Shown: positions 1 to 12,900 of the stretch, piece after piece
Layout of the letters: every line of letters starts with the position of its first letter
Position numbering within the stretch: the stretch's first letter is position 1
From: Davidsoniella eucalypti
Taxonomy: Eukaryota; Ascomycota; Sordariomycetes; Microascales; Ceratocystidaceae
Direction of reading: 5' to 3'
Assembly: GCA_004009845.1 (NCBI GenBank)
Contig: RMBW01000072.1
Span: forward strand, 62,001-126,000
Length of the DNA stretch: 64,000 nucleotides
Translations under genes and position numbers: made by a program
The notes under the pieces: model-generated
The model's input: the letters and a program-made list of their open reading frames with translations, nothing else
The model's database searches: none
Told to the model about the DNA's origin: nothing

Positions 1-3000
1 TGGATTTGAAAGCTTTCTTCAGTTTAAGGCAATTTCTATGTCGTTTATATATGAAGTGGTATCCTTTGTACTTCACAACGACTATTAGAAAAGCCTCAAA
101 CTACATATTGCTACTTACTCTTGCTTGAGCAATCGCCACCGAAGCCCAAGACTGATATGCATGTAAACATGTACTCAGCTAGAATCACTCGATTTAGTCT
201 CCGTGTATTGTAGAGCCAAATACATCAGCTAAACTGCATACGGTATAAAAGCCGCGGACAAGTGAGCACGAAAACAAAAACGCACAGCTGGTTCTATCGT
301 AGGTTCCTCTTGGTCCTCTACCATGGCTCTTCACCGATAAATGACAGGGATTCATGCCGACTTACATGCAATTTTACCACCTTATGTCTGTGCGCCGCTT
401 AGAGACTTGTTGGTGTCTCGGACTTGAAAACTTGCGTGAAGATTTCATTAGGGAAATTGAGCATGGGAACAAGAAGAAATAAGAAAAAAAAACATATCTA
501 TAATTGGCAAATATGGCCGTCAAAAAGAGAAAACAAAAGTCAGCAGAGCTCACGCACTGTCAGATAAGTCTTACATGATCTAATGCAGTCATGGAACATA
601 CCTTGCCATTAAAACAGTACGTGCCACTAATTTGGCATTATACAGCAATAGGTTGGATCAAGCTAACCATAGGCGCAAGGGTCTTTCTATAAAGGCCTAC
701 AGGTCAGGCTATTCGTGCGGCTCCTGTAGGGCTGATGAAGCTACAGGCTCCTCAAAACGCACACGCACGTATACGCCCAAGCAACTATGCATGTTGCTGT
801 TGTTGTCCTAAGGTCCAATCTTTCACATAAAGGATATGCAATGCCGCCGGCCATTAATCTTGGTGAAGATTCTGCCTCGGGATCATCTTGGCGGATGTTA
901 AGATAGTATATCTAGTCTAGTCAGCCCCTCAAGGTATCCTCGTATATGTGGATTCTAGATAACGAGCACATGGAATAATACAATCCATTCTCTTCCCCTC
1001 ATCTTACCATTTACTCCCATTATCTATCATGCATAATAGATCAAGCGGCTTACATAGTTGCAATTTAGGAGACACAACTATGTGTAGAGTCAGCCAGGAA
1101 AACTAAATTGCGAAAAACGATGGCACTCATAAACACATGTATGGTGGTTATGGCCGAGGTCGAGACAAATCTATATCTAGATGGCGTGGATACACGGGAC
1201 ATTCCCCCCGAAAGCTATCCAGTCGCTTGAAATGTTTCTGTTACAGCACTGCGACGTTGAAGCGGGGATAGGGCTGCATTGACGTACCATCTAATACAGA
1301 CACATCCATCTAAGTTATCTGGAACGTCGTATATGCAGCAAAGGACACTACAGATAGATGTATATACGATAGAACTCTCTTGGTCAGCACAGCATCGCAT
1401 GCTACGGCCATCTCTCGGCCGTCACGATGGCTGATAGCCTGGTGGAATTCGGGAATAGACGGCACAGAAAGAAGCAGCGTGACGATGTCATGTCGACGGC
1501 ATTGACAGACTTGAAAAGAACCGCCGAAGCCGAGATGTAATCCACTTCTCCCCCCTCTATATCAGCTAGGGCGACCAATGCCGCAATATGACGATATGGC
1601 AATATGACATACTAAAACCAGGGCAAAGCATGATACAATGCTTGCTTCGCGATGTCTCACATTCCATGTTGCTATACTTTCCTCGCTAAGAACAGTACGT
1701 TGCCCTGCTTGACAGTATTCCCATATTTCATTGGCACCTCTAGTTCCTATGGCTCCTATTGGATATGGTCGTGACCAATAAAGGTGCCCTTGGGACGGCC
1801 GGGATGATGTCTGCGGTCTACATACACAGCCTTCGTGGATGCTGTATGCCACCATTTACCTATAATTATGAGGGTGCATGATTCCGTATATTGGCATTAT
1901 CAGGGTGGTCTAGATAGATGTAGCGTCGATATCAAGGTAATGAGATCCTGCTACCGGCGGACGACAATATTTCGACCTATCATGAACCCGGCTCGGAATA
2001 TTGACATCGGGTGTCTAAATGATTTATGTGGTTTAATTAGCAAGGTGTCACCTCGGAGATGGAGTGGCTGAGTCTTGCTCAAGTTTCATGGTTTGCCGTT
2101 CAAGTATTAGGCGAAGCGAAAGATAGGGCGAGGTAAGGTAGGCTTAACAATTGATCTTGGTTTGCGGGCTGTCAATTATCGAGAGCCCCCTGTAATCTGC
2201 AGATGGATAGAATTTAGCAAGTCTTGAGAGAACACAAGATTCTAAGTAAATTCAGAACATTAGAACTTTTGGATGCAAAAAGTTTCACCGTGAGAAGATA
2301 ACCAAGGCAAAAAGATTGGAAATATCAACAACAGCTCACCAAAGAATTGCAACTACCCGCTTGAAGAGTTGAAACCCAATTTTTTTGTTTTTGTTTTTTT
2401 ATTATTGTCGAGCAGTGTTCTAGGGTTTGCTTTGTGCTTGATTGCTAGTAACCCTATCGGCTCCCTTTATCCCGAAAGTTATCATTTAGACAGGTGATAC
2501 TACAGATACAATTTCAAAGTTCAGCTAAGAAGGTTTGTTTTGGTTTTGACCCTAGAACAGCACATATCGGAAAGAAACCGAAATCGAACCAGCCACCCCC
2601 CTGATAGTCAGCAATACATACCAGATACTGTGACCCGGTGATTTTCTTACAGGGCTTGGTAGAATATAAACTGTATATAGTGGAAGAAGACTATGGAAGA
2701 AGCCGAGTATCAATAGGAGGTCGAAAGACAAGACGCTTAGTGTCAGATGTGTGCCTAACTTGCACTGTTTATCTTTCTTTTATCATATAAATTGGTTTGA
2801 TTTTCGGGCATCTGTCAAGGAATGATGATGTCAGTGTCCTTGTCCATGGCAGCTGAACCTGATGCAGACCGGCCCCCAAGATATAATACTTCAAAATTAC
2901 TCATGGCGCCAGCGAACTAACATGGAAATGGCAGCCGACTACAGAACTACCAATAGCTAAGTGGCCAGCAAGTGGCGCAATACCTTGCATATACGGATAA

Positions 3001-4260
3001 ATGCAGTGTATGTCTATTCGTATGTAACCACAGTTGGGTAAGAAAGACAAGGCGATGCTATAAGTACATGGTATTTAGTATTTACATATACTACAAACAC
3101 CCCAATTTCATGTCTGATATGCTACAACACATTTACTGGATAGGCCAGACTAGACTCCTTTCGACACAACTGTACATATATCGATTGTACATGAAGACAC
3201 TGCAGAAATGCATGCATTCCTAGACAGGGGACAAAAATGTCGACGCTGTGTTTATGTTGATGCTGTGTCTCTATACCCGGGTTACTATCATGCGTGAAGG
3301 GATCCAGATATCAGTATCCACAACGCCAGACACTAACTTACCACATATATGGGCACTCCATGGGTATTGATATGATGCATTATGAAGATGTGGGCAGCTC
3401 AGCTAACAGACTGATGGTCTGGCTGGCTGTTCTTTTGACTTGTTATACATATCACCATTCCATACAGTATTTGCCCTCAGCACCTACATCTATGATATCC
3501 GCGCTCAGGTAGATTCCATTTCTCAGCTGTGTATGTAAAATATATGTGTGCCGCGTCGAATATTGATGTACGCTAAGACACGTACACGTTGCCGCTTCTT
3601 ACTGTCACCAATGTCTGGCCTGGTTCAGATCATATTGAAAGACCAGACCATCGCCACCCCAAAGCCAGCTGAACTTGGATCCAGAAACTTGCAAACCGGT
3701 CTAGGATAGTTAATGGAGTTAGATTTGGCCACTGTGAAGGTTGTGGGCTATAGTTTTTTTGGGTTTTTTTTTACCTCGTTCTTTTTCATGCTAGCTATTT
3801 GACTACTTGCCATGAGCAAGGGTATTCCTAGTACCAGCCAGCATCTAATACGTGCTATGTTAGGATGTATCCCAAGCAAAGTTAGAGGTGGGTTAGCTGA
3901 GCCCTACTATGTATCATAGTCTGACTAGATACGCTGATCGAATTCTAGGAGGGAGAACAGAAACAACACATTTGGTATGCCTTGAATAGGTCTCTGTCTC
4001 TATGCCCAGACTGACCGGAAAAGACATTCTCAGCGTTGACGTGAAGGGCCTATCAATACACTAGAAACACGAAGAAACTGTAGAACCATATTGCCCAAGA
4101 TTTGACCAATCAATGTCCTATTTGTCTTCCACTCTGTCCTGAAATGCCCCAGATATACCAGGTGGGCTTGTATTGTTGCTAAACAAGACATTGAGGCAGA
4201 CTAGACTATATGGACCATAACCGTAAAGGCATCGGCTAGACCGTGACTAGGCAGTACTGG
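1..4260. other. gene-free AT-rich intergenic region
   Basis: No open frame here has a convincing start, length or composition; all are short and interrupted. The stretch is rich in TA steps and short A/T runs. Single telobox-like motifs (AACCCTA or its complement) occur near 2,430, 2,450 and 2,550. No tRNA, rRNA or recognisable transposon protein was found by eye. Confidence 0.6.
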
Positions 4261-4275
4261 ACCCTTTGATAGGAA

Positions 4276-4298
4276 TATTTATTTATTTATTTATTTAT
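4276..4298. repeat. (ATTT)n microsatellite
   Basis: About five copies of ATTT/TTTA in a row, directly before the decayed tandem repeat that begins near 4.37 kb. It is a simple repeat with no evident function. Confidence 0.85.
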
Positions 4299-4366
4299 CG
4301 TTTTACGTCTTTATGTGGATCACGTGGATCCGACCCTAGTGGATCGTTAGACGTCGAGAAACCCTA

Positions 4367-5210
4367 ATGGTCCTCGAAGATCCCCCCATAGTGGAGGTCC
4401 GAACTAAAACTAAAAAAGCAAAACAGAAAACACAGAAAGCAAAAACAAATTTCGCATGGTGGAAGCAGTGGAGAATACAAGCAGCGCTAACCTGGCTAAA
4501 CTTGTTTCTTCACTGTCCACCTAGCAGGTTGTTTGAGACACAAAGGAAAAGACCAGAGTGCTCAGGGTGCGAGGGAGATGCTCAAAGAGACAACTATCGC
4601 GAGGTCGGTGTCGGGGGATCGGGAGGAGGTCAAGCAGCATTACGCTAAACTTTCTTCACAGCCGTCCCCCTGGTTGGTTGTTGGAAAACACAGTGGAAAC
4701 CCAAAGTGTTTTCATTGTGAGGGAGCGACTCAAGAAGAAGCTATCACAGGTTTGTTTTGGCATAATCAAATGAGGTGCAAAGCACAACACAAGAAGAGCC
4801 GGGGATTGGTAGGCACAAAGGAAAAGACCAGAGTGCTCCGGTGCGAGGGAGATGCTCAAGGAGACAACTATCGCGAGGTCAGTGTCGGGGGATCGGGAGG
4901 AGGTCAAGCAGCATTAAGCTAAACTTTCTTCACAGCCGTCCCCCTGGTTGGTTGTTGGAAAACACAGAGGAAACCCAATGTGTTTTCATTGTGAGGGAGC
5001 GACTCAAGGAGAAGCTATCACAATTTGTTTTGGCATGATCAAATGAAGTGCAAAGCACAACAAAAGAAGAGCCGGAAATGTCGGGCAACTGGAACCTTCA
5101 AAGTGTTGCCCTCCGAGTGTGAGTGTGAATTCCTGAGCAGCGGAGATGAGGCTCGGGAGACCAGCGATCGCGAAAAGTGTAGAGAAAAGGGGGTGGGCGA
5201 TCGTTGGTGA
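4367..5210 (+). repeat. degenerate tandem repeat with CxxC-coding units (probable pseudogene)
   Basis: Two long copies lie in tandem with a period of about 275 bp: the phrase starting CACAAAGGAAAAGACC occurs at about 4,539 and again at about 4,814, and the following 250 bases are almost identical between copies. Within each period a second, weaker internal similarity is visible, so the array may be four or five half-units. Translated pieces share a C-x2-C-E-G-[DA]-x-Q core (for example ECSGCEGDAQ and KCFHCEGATQ), and one copy adds an H-x4-C, which resembles a zinc-binding unit. The pieces fall in different frames and are broken by stops, so this looks like a decayed repeat protein or transposon gene rather than a working one. 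A CTAAAC...TTCTTCACAG stretch in each copy resembles an intron end. The family is not recognised. Confidence 0.6.
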
Positions 5211-5239
5211 GAATTACCCTCGAGAGAGGAAAAAACGGG

Positions 5240-8200
5240 CTCAAGGCCTCACAAAACGGAGCATCATGAAATAAATCAATAGATGCGAGAGAATGGACAG
5301 CGACATTGGTGATATGTGCTGGTCGCTCTTAAAAACCCACGACGAAGGGGAATTTTTCGTCTTTGGACAAAGGAGGAGGCACCGAAAACTCAAAGGTACC
5401 CCCCCGAGGGTTGTAGGAGGGAAGGTTGTTTGATAGGAATATATGTATGCATGTATCGGAGTTAACAAGTACGGAACATGCCGTTTTAGAGCACAGTCTA
5501 GGGTTATTAATCACATACTTTGTCGTAGTGGCACTGTTTGAAGTTAGTCAGATATCGGCACACATTGATCGGGGTTATTAGCCATAAATATATGTAAATA
5601 TGTTATATACATTTGCAAGGGCTAGGTTAGACCGTAGCATAGCTGAAACAGTTCTAGGGCACATTTTATCCCTGCATGGGAAGTAAGAAGCAGGAATTAA
5701 GAAGCGGAAATCTATACTCATGAGGCTATGGTTGGTGGTGTTGATGTGTTGTTAAATTTCATGTGCTTTGATTTGTCGATATACATGCAATAGAAGCCAA
5801 TGCCAATATATAGTTATATGTGGTTAATATGTATGTAGCAGAAAAAAAAGACGTTAATTGTGCGGCATAAACTACCAAGATGCATACAACGTCACCAACC
5901 TAAAGTATTCTAGAGACAAATAAAAAGGAGGGAAAAAGGAGACAACCACAAAATTTGTTGGATATTAGTTACTTAATAGTTTTTCATTATTCTCCCTTCG
6001 TAAGGAACACTTGAAAGGCACGTTGCAAATATGCAGAAATACACACTATAAAGCACAGTCTAAATAGACGTATCATGCACAATCCGGACATCCACGATAT
6101 AACCGTACCAAATTATTTCACTTGTTATGACGGAATTATACATTGTTTATAGTATCTGACGCTTATGCGTGTCTTGGATAGTGATCGTACTATAGACCTG
6201 ATCTGTATATCATGGTATCATCGTTCATTTTACATATCTGCGTACCCCTTCCTCCCTAGCAAGAGAACATGTCCATACTTGGTTAAAATAATGCCAGCAG
6301 TTGGACTTGTATTTCTTCTACTGAATTGAAAGACTCAACCTCAAGATATAAGATATCAAGCTAGTCAAGTAAACTGGAATTTCAAATACCATGTTTGACC
6401 GAGTCTACGAATTGGGCTGAATGCAGTGCAAGTCTAGGAGACAGAATCAACGGGGATAATATATGTCAAACTGTGCTTCTGAAGTGTGACTATCATATCA
6501 TGTACTAGCTTTACTATGTGCAATACTACTAATCATTGCTAATCACAGGATCAACTACAGCAAGGCTCCGTTCTAAGCCCGCAAGTATCGGCGGTGTCCA
6601 CGACGTCCTTCTATGCTACACCGGGCCAATCATTATATGAAAATACTGAATACTACTTCGTATAGACATATCGTTATTTGTGTAGCCGGATTGTCAGACA
6701 AATATTACTGAGAACTGACAGAAGGAGCCCTTTGATATTTTTTACTTGTCATATTTCCTCTGTTTCATTTGAAAGCTTTTATCCTGAAATAGAGAATGTC
6801 TTTGACAAACATTTCTTGAAGTTTGCTCGTTCTCTCCATCGGGAAATTGATGTGCACATGTATAAGAATTTTAGAACAAGAAGACTGGGAATGGGACAAG
6901 AGAAGATCTTTGGGATGTCTTTCTTTCTGGAAGCTCGCACGGTCATTATTATTACATTACACGAATGCCAATCGATAAGCAACAAAGAGAGATAACTCGG
7001 TCTAAGTATAAGACGAAGGCTGCTTCATATTCTCTGTAATGGAGCGAAGCACAAAAAAATTAGATGAGACGAGAAGACATGGTTATAGGGTGGTAATACT
7101 GTCCACCCTTAACCCTATATGTGGACGACAACAGCATTGATTTTTCAGAGAAATTGCCGGTTTAGTAGAACATGGTCGTTGTTAGGCCATAATAAAAAAA
7201 GGATTAAAAAAAGTCGATGAACGACTTAGTTAAAACCCAACTAGTTGGTCTGTTGCTTTTCCGCTATTCGAGACCAGCTGAATGGTGGAGCCTTTTTGGG
7301 CACTAAGACGAATCCATTTTCCCGATTGTACCCAGAATTGTTCTTTTTTCCACTTTACTAACTAGCTCAGCATTGTTTATCAATACATATTTTGTCGATG
7401 TTTTTTGCCCCGTCATGAAGCTAAACCCACCAATACAGAAAAAACAATCCGTATAACATATAATACGAACACGCAATGGCCCAAGTCCAATTCAATCTCA
7501 ATGAGGCTTGGTTGGAAGCCTCGTTGTTTTTTTTGGGATCCGGCAATACTAGCACAACTAAGAACAGGTAGAAATGAAATATACCAGCAAGTACGTCTAT
7601 AATATATAAAAGCAACCCACAGATTATAGGCAAAGGTCTTGACTACAGAACTTACATTATGCTTAGTGGTAATATTCTAGGCTAGATAGTACTTAGTATG
7701 GCCAAAGGCAAAAACAGAGCATAATGACATGTCGTTTGCCTTTCTACATGTTAACATACTGATACTACTATACTATGCTAACAGAAGGATACATCACACA
7801 CAGATGGTATCCAATTTCCAATTATAGGCTGTACTAGATGACCTACTCAACTAGAGATGCTTATTGCTCGGCTTAGCCGTGGCAAAAATCAACGCCTAAC
7901 GCCCTTTAATGCTCTTCGTTAAAATGCATCCTGCCCTGCAACCCCCTTCTTCTAACCACCCATGCTTCATTTGCTTTGAACATGTTCCCTAAACAACCCT
8001 AGACCAGAATGCCATTCGGGCTGAAAGCAAGGATATTTTGTTGTTGTTCTTTAATTTTGACAGCAAGCCCATGCCATTTTCTCTCTTAGCTTATTATAGG
8101 AAAAAAAATTAAGTGAGGTAGTTCATTACACGCCTGCTCTTCCAGTTGTTCTAGCGGTGCTTGACTTGATTTCCTATTACATTAGATCCTTGTTTCTCAT

Positions 8201-11200
8201 TACTATGCAAAAAATACATACCAACAACAAGTTGTCTTTGCTAAGATTTAGATGACTAATCACGTAACCAACGTCCTTGTATGGCTTTATCTTTGCTTCC
8301 CCTCTCTTCTCTTTGAGTAAGATCATCTACTTCTCACATGCATTCCTCCAATTTATATCCCAGTGAGGATATATTATTCAACTCAAGTATCAGGCTGGGC
8401 AATCTTCCTGAGAAGAAACACGACTCATCAAGTGCCACCTTGTGTATATAATAATAAAGCAAAGGCCTACGCCATGGCAAGACATATTTACTACTGGAAG
8501 AAAACTCTAAATAGAGGCATATGCCAGATACGCTTCTTTCTGGCTTGAAGAGTCTCGGCATAGAGACCTATTATAAACAACGGTGATATTGCAATACAAG
8601 CAGAAAGATAAGACTCACCATGTGGCCGACTAAGGCACTAACTTGGAGAGATTTACAGCAAAAAAAAAATAAAGATAAAAAGACACTGCTATTTATGTAG
8701 CTATTAGAGTGTGTTAGCATTCTGTTATATGCAATCTTTTTTAGAATTTGTTCAGGTTTCTCCTATCATGGCAGTGTTTTTTCTTGCTTTCCTGGTTTCT
8801 CAATCCTACCTTGTTATACTTTTCTTATGTCCAAATTCATACAAAACTAGAATCACACAGAGATTCAAGGTAGATTTGACTTCGCCCCATTCATGGCCTG
8901 TAAAGAGAAAAAAAAATATACAAAATCAAAGAAAGACAGGCTGGCATGAAAGATGAAGAAGCATTGGAATATGATCTGACGATAAAATTGTTTCTCGTAA
9001 CCGTAGTTACTATTCAACCTTGACTCTGTCTGCATATTACCGTTTTTTGTGAACTACGGCCTATTTCATCCATGTATGGCCTCGATTCTTTAGATAGATA
9101 GAGTTCGAGTCTCATATCTCAAGATTTAGTTTATACTAATCACTGGGTATCAAACGGAGAAAAAAGGACTCCCCTACGACGGAGATGATGGCATATCCGG
9201 GATTATCCCTCCTGGATGATTACCAAAAACTAAATAGGACACTAGATCTTTCTTTCAGCTGAGAAAACATCCACTCGGAGTCAGAAGCAGAAAGAGGGGA
9301 AATGCTTGGTAGGCGCATTTCTTGACATATAAAGCCCTAGTCAACTGTAATAATCTACTACATGTTGGCCATGATACTTCTGTGTCTCCCTATAGTGCTT
9401 GGGATTATATGATGTGTCAGTTGGCGATTATAGGAAAAGATAGCTTTACTAATTGCCAAAGATAGACATCCAATAGACATCTTATGTTAGTTTCCATGAT
9501 AGGAAAGCTGCCGAGGCTAATTCATTTATTTATGGTCTGATCTGTGCTTTCCTTTTTGCCTCCTTTTTACTTCAGCCTGTCGGTATCCAATAATACTACG
9601 AGGAAGTTACGAATGATGTTTCTGTCTCCATATCTTGAATAGACGACTAATAGCTACATATCATATAAATGCAAGATGGTGAAATGATTTGCGGTATATG
9701 CTTTCTTTTCTGTGATCTCCATTGGAGCTTTGTTCTATATCTCCGAAGGGATGAGAAGATAAATTTCTTCGATCTGCGTTTGATATCGAGATCCAAACAG
9801 AGTTGAAATCTAGATTGTAGACAGGGAAAGAAAAAGATGAGCTGAAGAGAGCAAAGTGTGAAAAACGGGCGATTGATCTGCAAAAAAGGAGACGTAGTGT
9901 GTCCAGCTCAAGCGAGGGGTATAGCTGGAAGAAGAATGTTGGTAGCTTCTGTGACTAGAAAAAAAACTTCGGAACAAGCCAATGCAAAGGCAACCCCGAT
10001 CTGTGGACGGCAGAGATCGATGTAAGAAGTGATAAGTACATATATATATTAAGCTACTAAGTACTACATGTATATAGTGTATGTGACTGTACACCCCCGG
10101 CTTAGTTAAATAACAGCGGCATTTATAGATCAGTAGCAGTGTGAGAAAAAATATAAAAATATAAGAAATAAAAATACACCGACTCATGATTCCATAGCCC
10201 GGCCATTGCTAAAGCACAAATATATTAAGTTCGGGTTACGGGTTAGCTAAGGATTTTTTTTTTACCTACAATACGTTAACCACATATTATTTCCATCGTT
10301 ACCAAATCTAGTTGATCACGGAATTTGGTTCTTGATAAACTTTAAGCGGTGCTACCCACCCTTAGGGTTATTATTGGCTCAATTGCCGAGAACCCTAGCA
10401 CCCTTTCGCCGATGAGATGAGCAAACAAGTCAAAGTTATCTTGACTGTTCTAAGAGAAGATATTTTTTTAATTTAAATGCTGGGAAAAAAGAGATAGACT
10501 ATCATGTCCTTATTTTTGCCATCTGTTTCCCTATTTTGTCTAGTCTCACTGCAGGACGAGCACAGAGTCTGCTGAACGTAGAAATAAATAACTAACACAT
10601 ACTGAATATTGTTGAAATTCCGATTTTTTATTGTTAAATTACAAGCGAACGATATGGAATTGACGTCTTGCAAATTGACTAGTAAAAAAGAAAAAAAATA
10701 CAACCTCGATATACAAGTCCGGCATTTAGTTCTAGTTCTGGTGTTGCTAGATTATTTTCTATTATGTATCTGAGTTGCCAAGCTTACTGATCTTTATACA
10801 ACTTACAACGAACAATGTGTAAAAAATATTCTCTTCCTTTCGGCACGCACTAATCCGCACTAAGAAACCCACCATTTTTTTAACAAAACCGCCACGGCCT
10901 GAAAACGGGATCTCCGTATTCAGATACAACTAATAACCCAAGATCGATGAACCCTCTTCCTGCGGTTCCGTAGGCTTTCTTTCGACACGCCAACCAAACC
11001 CACATTGACGCAGAATACCGAATAGTTGAACAGAGCTAGCTACATATTAGCGGTCTGGCACTATAGAGCCTAGGCTGTTGTGTTTTTTTAATATCTTTGT
11101 CATCTTGTACATACACATGTACAAGATTAATGAATGAATAAAATATATTAAAAAACCATGGTGCATCATGGGAATTTTGAAGAATGCCACTTTGTCTCCA

Positions 11201-12900
11201 AGCACTCCCCCTCCCTTATTCTCATCTACAGATGTATCTGTATGGCACACACCGTATGTCTATGAGATCTTACAAAGCTGCCGCTCTTGCTTTACGTATG
11301 TACATATAGGTCTTCTTTCACTCACCCCCTCCTACTTGGTAAGTATTCTTATTTTATATTACATATATGTACATACATATTCCACTCACACTGGCCTTTC
11401 GTTTGATACAACGATTGCTCTGCAGTTAAATTGAGCTAAAATAGAAAACAACAAACAAACTCGTAGGCTTGGAGATTCTTTTGTTTTTCTTCTGTTGTTC
11501 TCTTAACGCCCAGCCCAAGCTATACCGCCATGCCGAGAAAGGGTAAGAAAAAAGGACAGAAATAAAAGGCGAGAGAAATATTGCAGTACTAGGAAACACT
11601 ACTTTGCGATGGAAGCTGCTCTTGTCATTATTCCTGTGTATGTGACCCAGCTGCCGTGGACCATCCTAAGCAGATGACCTGCGAATAAAAAGAAAAACAA
11701 AAAGGAAAGAAAGGAACTAGAAACACAAAGTATCGATGATATAATCCCCCCTGTAGTTTCCACACTAGCTCACTCCTCCGGTTCGTGTCGTCCTTGTTCC
11801 CACTCTGTCTTGTGACGTTTTTTTCTTTCCTTCTTGTCTTCCCCTTTTGGTGTAAATGAGTTACGGAGAAAGAGGTGTCTTTCTAGTACAGAGTAGTGGT
11901 AGTGCTATGATTAAGTGAGCTAGTGAAGCAGCAGCTACTGTAAAGGCTGCTAATGATCTTCGACACATGCAGCTATCAATTAGCGAATTTAACAGAAAAC
12001 ATTAGGCTCAGATGAGAAAACGAGATCAAGTTTCTTGCCTATCTTGGGCGAGGCTATTGTAGAGAGCCCAGCTGTAGTCGTGGGTTGAGTCGTAATAGTC
12101 CAGACCGTATGGATTCAAAACTCAAATCAAGAAGGTCGACATGTTGCTAGCTGAGCATATATTATATCTTCAGCAGACTTCCTCCCGTATCCAGTTCCAT
12201 TTTTTCCCCATTTTGTTCTTTTTTTATCTTGGAGGTTTTGTTTCTCTTGATTTTTGTTCTTCTTTTTTTTGCTGCTGGCCCAACGAATGTCACGATATCA
12301 TTTCGACATCTTCCCGGCTAATCCCAGATCAAACAAATGAAGCTTTGACCTTGTTGTCCTTCTATCTTCCTCCTTGAACGACGTCACGGGTTAATCTCCC
12401 CTACAACCGAAACATTTGAAACCGACGGCCATACTTGAAGTTGTACTGCAAAGAGCACCATTGAAGTACATCCCACTACAATATATAAAGGTACAATTAC
12501 AAGTTTCTGTAAATCCTTACATTTTATTTCACCACATCACACAACCCTTTCATGGTTCGGATATATGCAAAATCGGAAAAAAGCAGAGGACGAAGGACCG
12601 AAGGCAAGTGCCTGATAGTGTGCTTGTAGTCTTGGTTCTTCTTCTGCGTGCTTGTGCACGGGTATTAGGGGAAACTTTATGGGAGATGGATGGCCGATCT
12701 ATCTTAAATAAAGAACCAAGAGCTCGACTGGTGCTATGGATCACGCCCGGAATATACGTCTACAAACGGAATATTACCCCGGAACGTTCGGTTCGCCTGC
12801 CTGCTAGCCTGGACCCAGAGACCCGGGCACTTGTTTTCTTTGGAGCTGGCTGTAAACGCCGCCAGAAGAGCAGAAGAGGCCAATTCATATCGTGGCCAGT
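5240..12900. other. gene-free AT-rich intergenic region
   Basis: About 7.7 kb without a supportable gene. Only short frames without recognisable domains are present on either strand. Telobox-like AACCCTA/TAGGGTT motifs occur near 5,512, 7,106, 7,998, 10,366 and 10,390. The minus strand around 9,650-10,190 is pyrimidine-rich like the leaders of real genes in this window, but no coding exon follows it convincingly. Confidence 0.5.

Noticed and set aside
2570..2660. Minus-strand tRNA-like B box (GGTTCGATTTC)
   Set aside because: T-arm pairs are mostly wobble, and no matching acceptor or anticodon arm was found.
9030..9125. tRNA-like B box (AGTTCGAGTCT)
   Set aside because: The T-arm has only three good pairs, and no A box or acceptor stem fits upstream.
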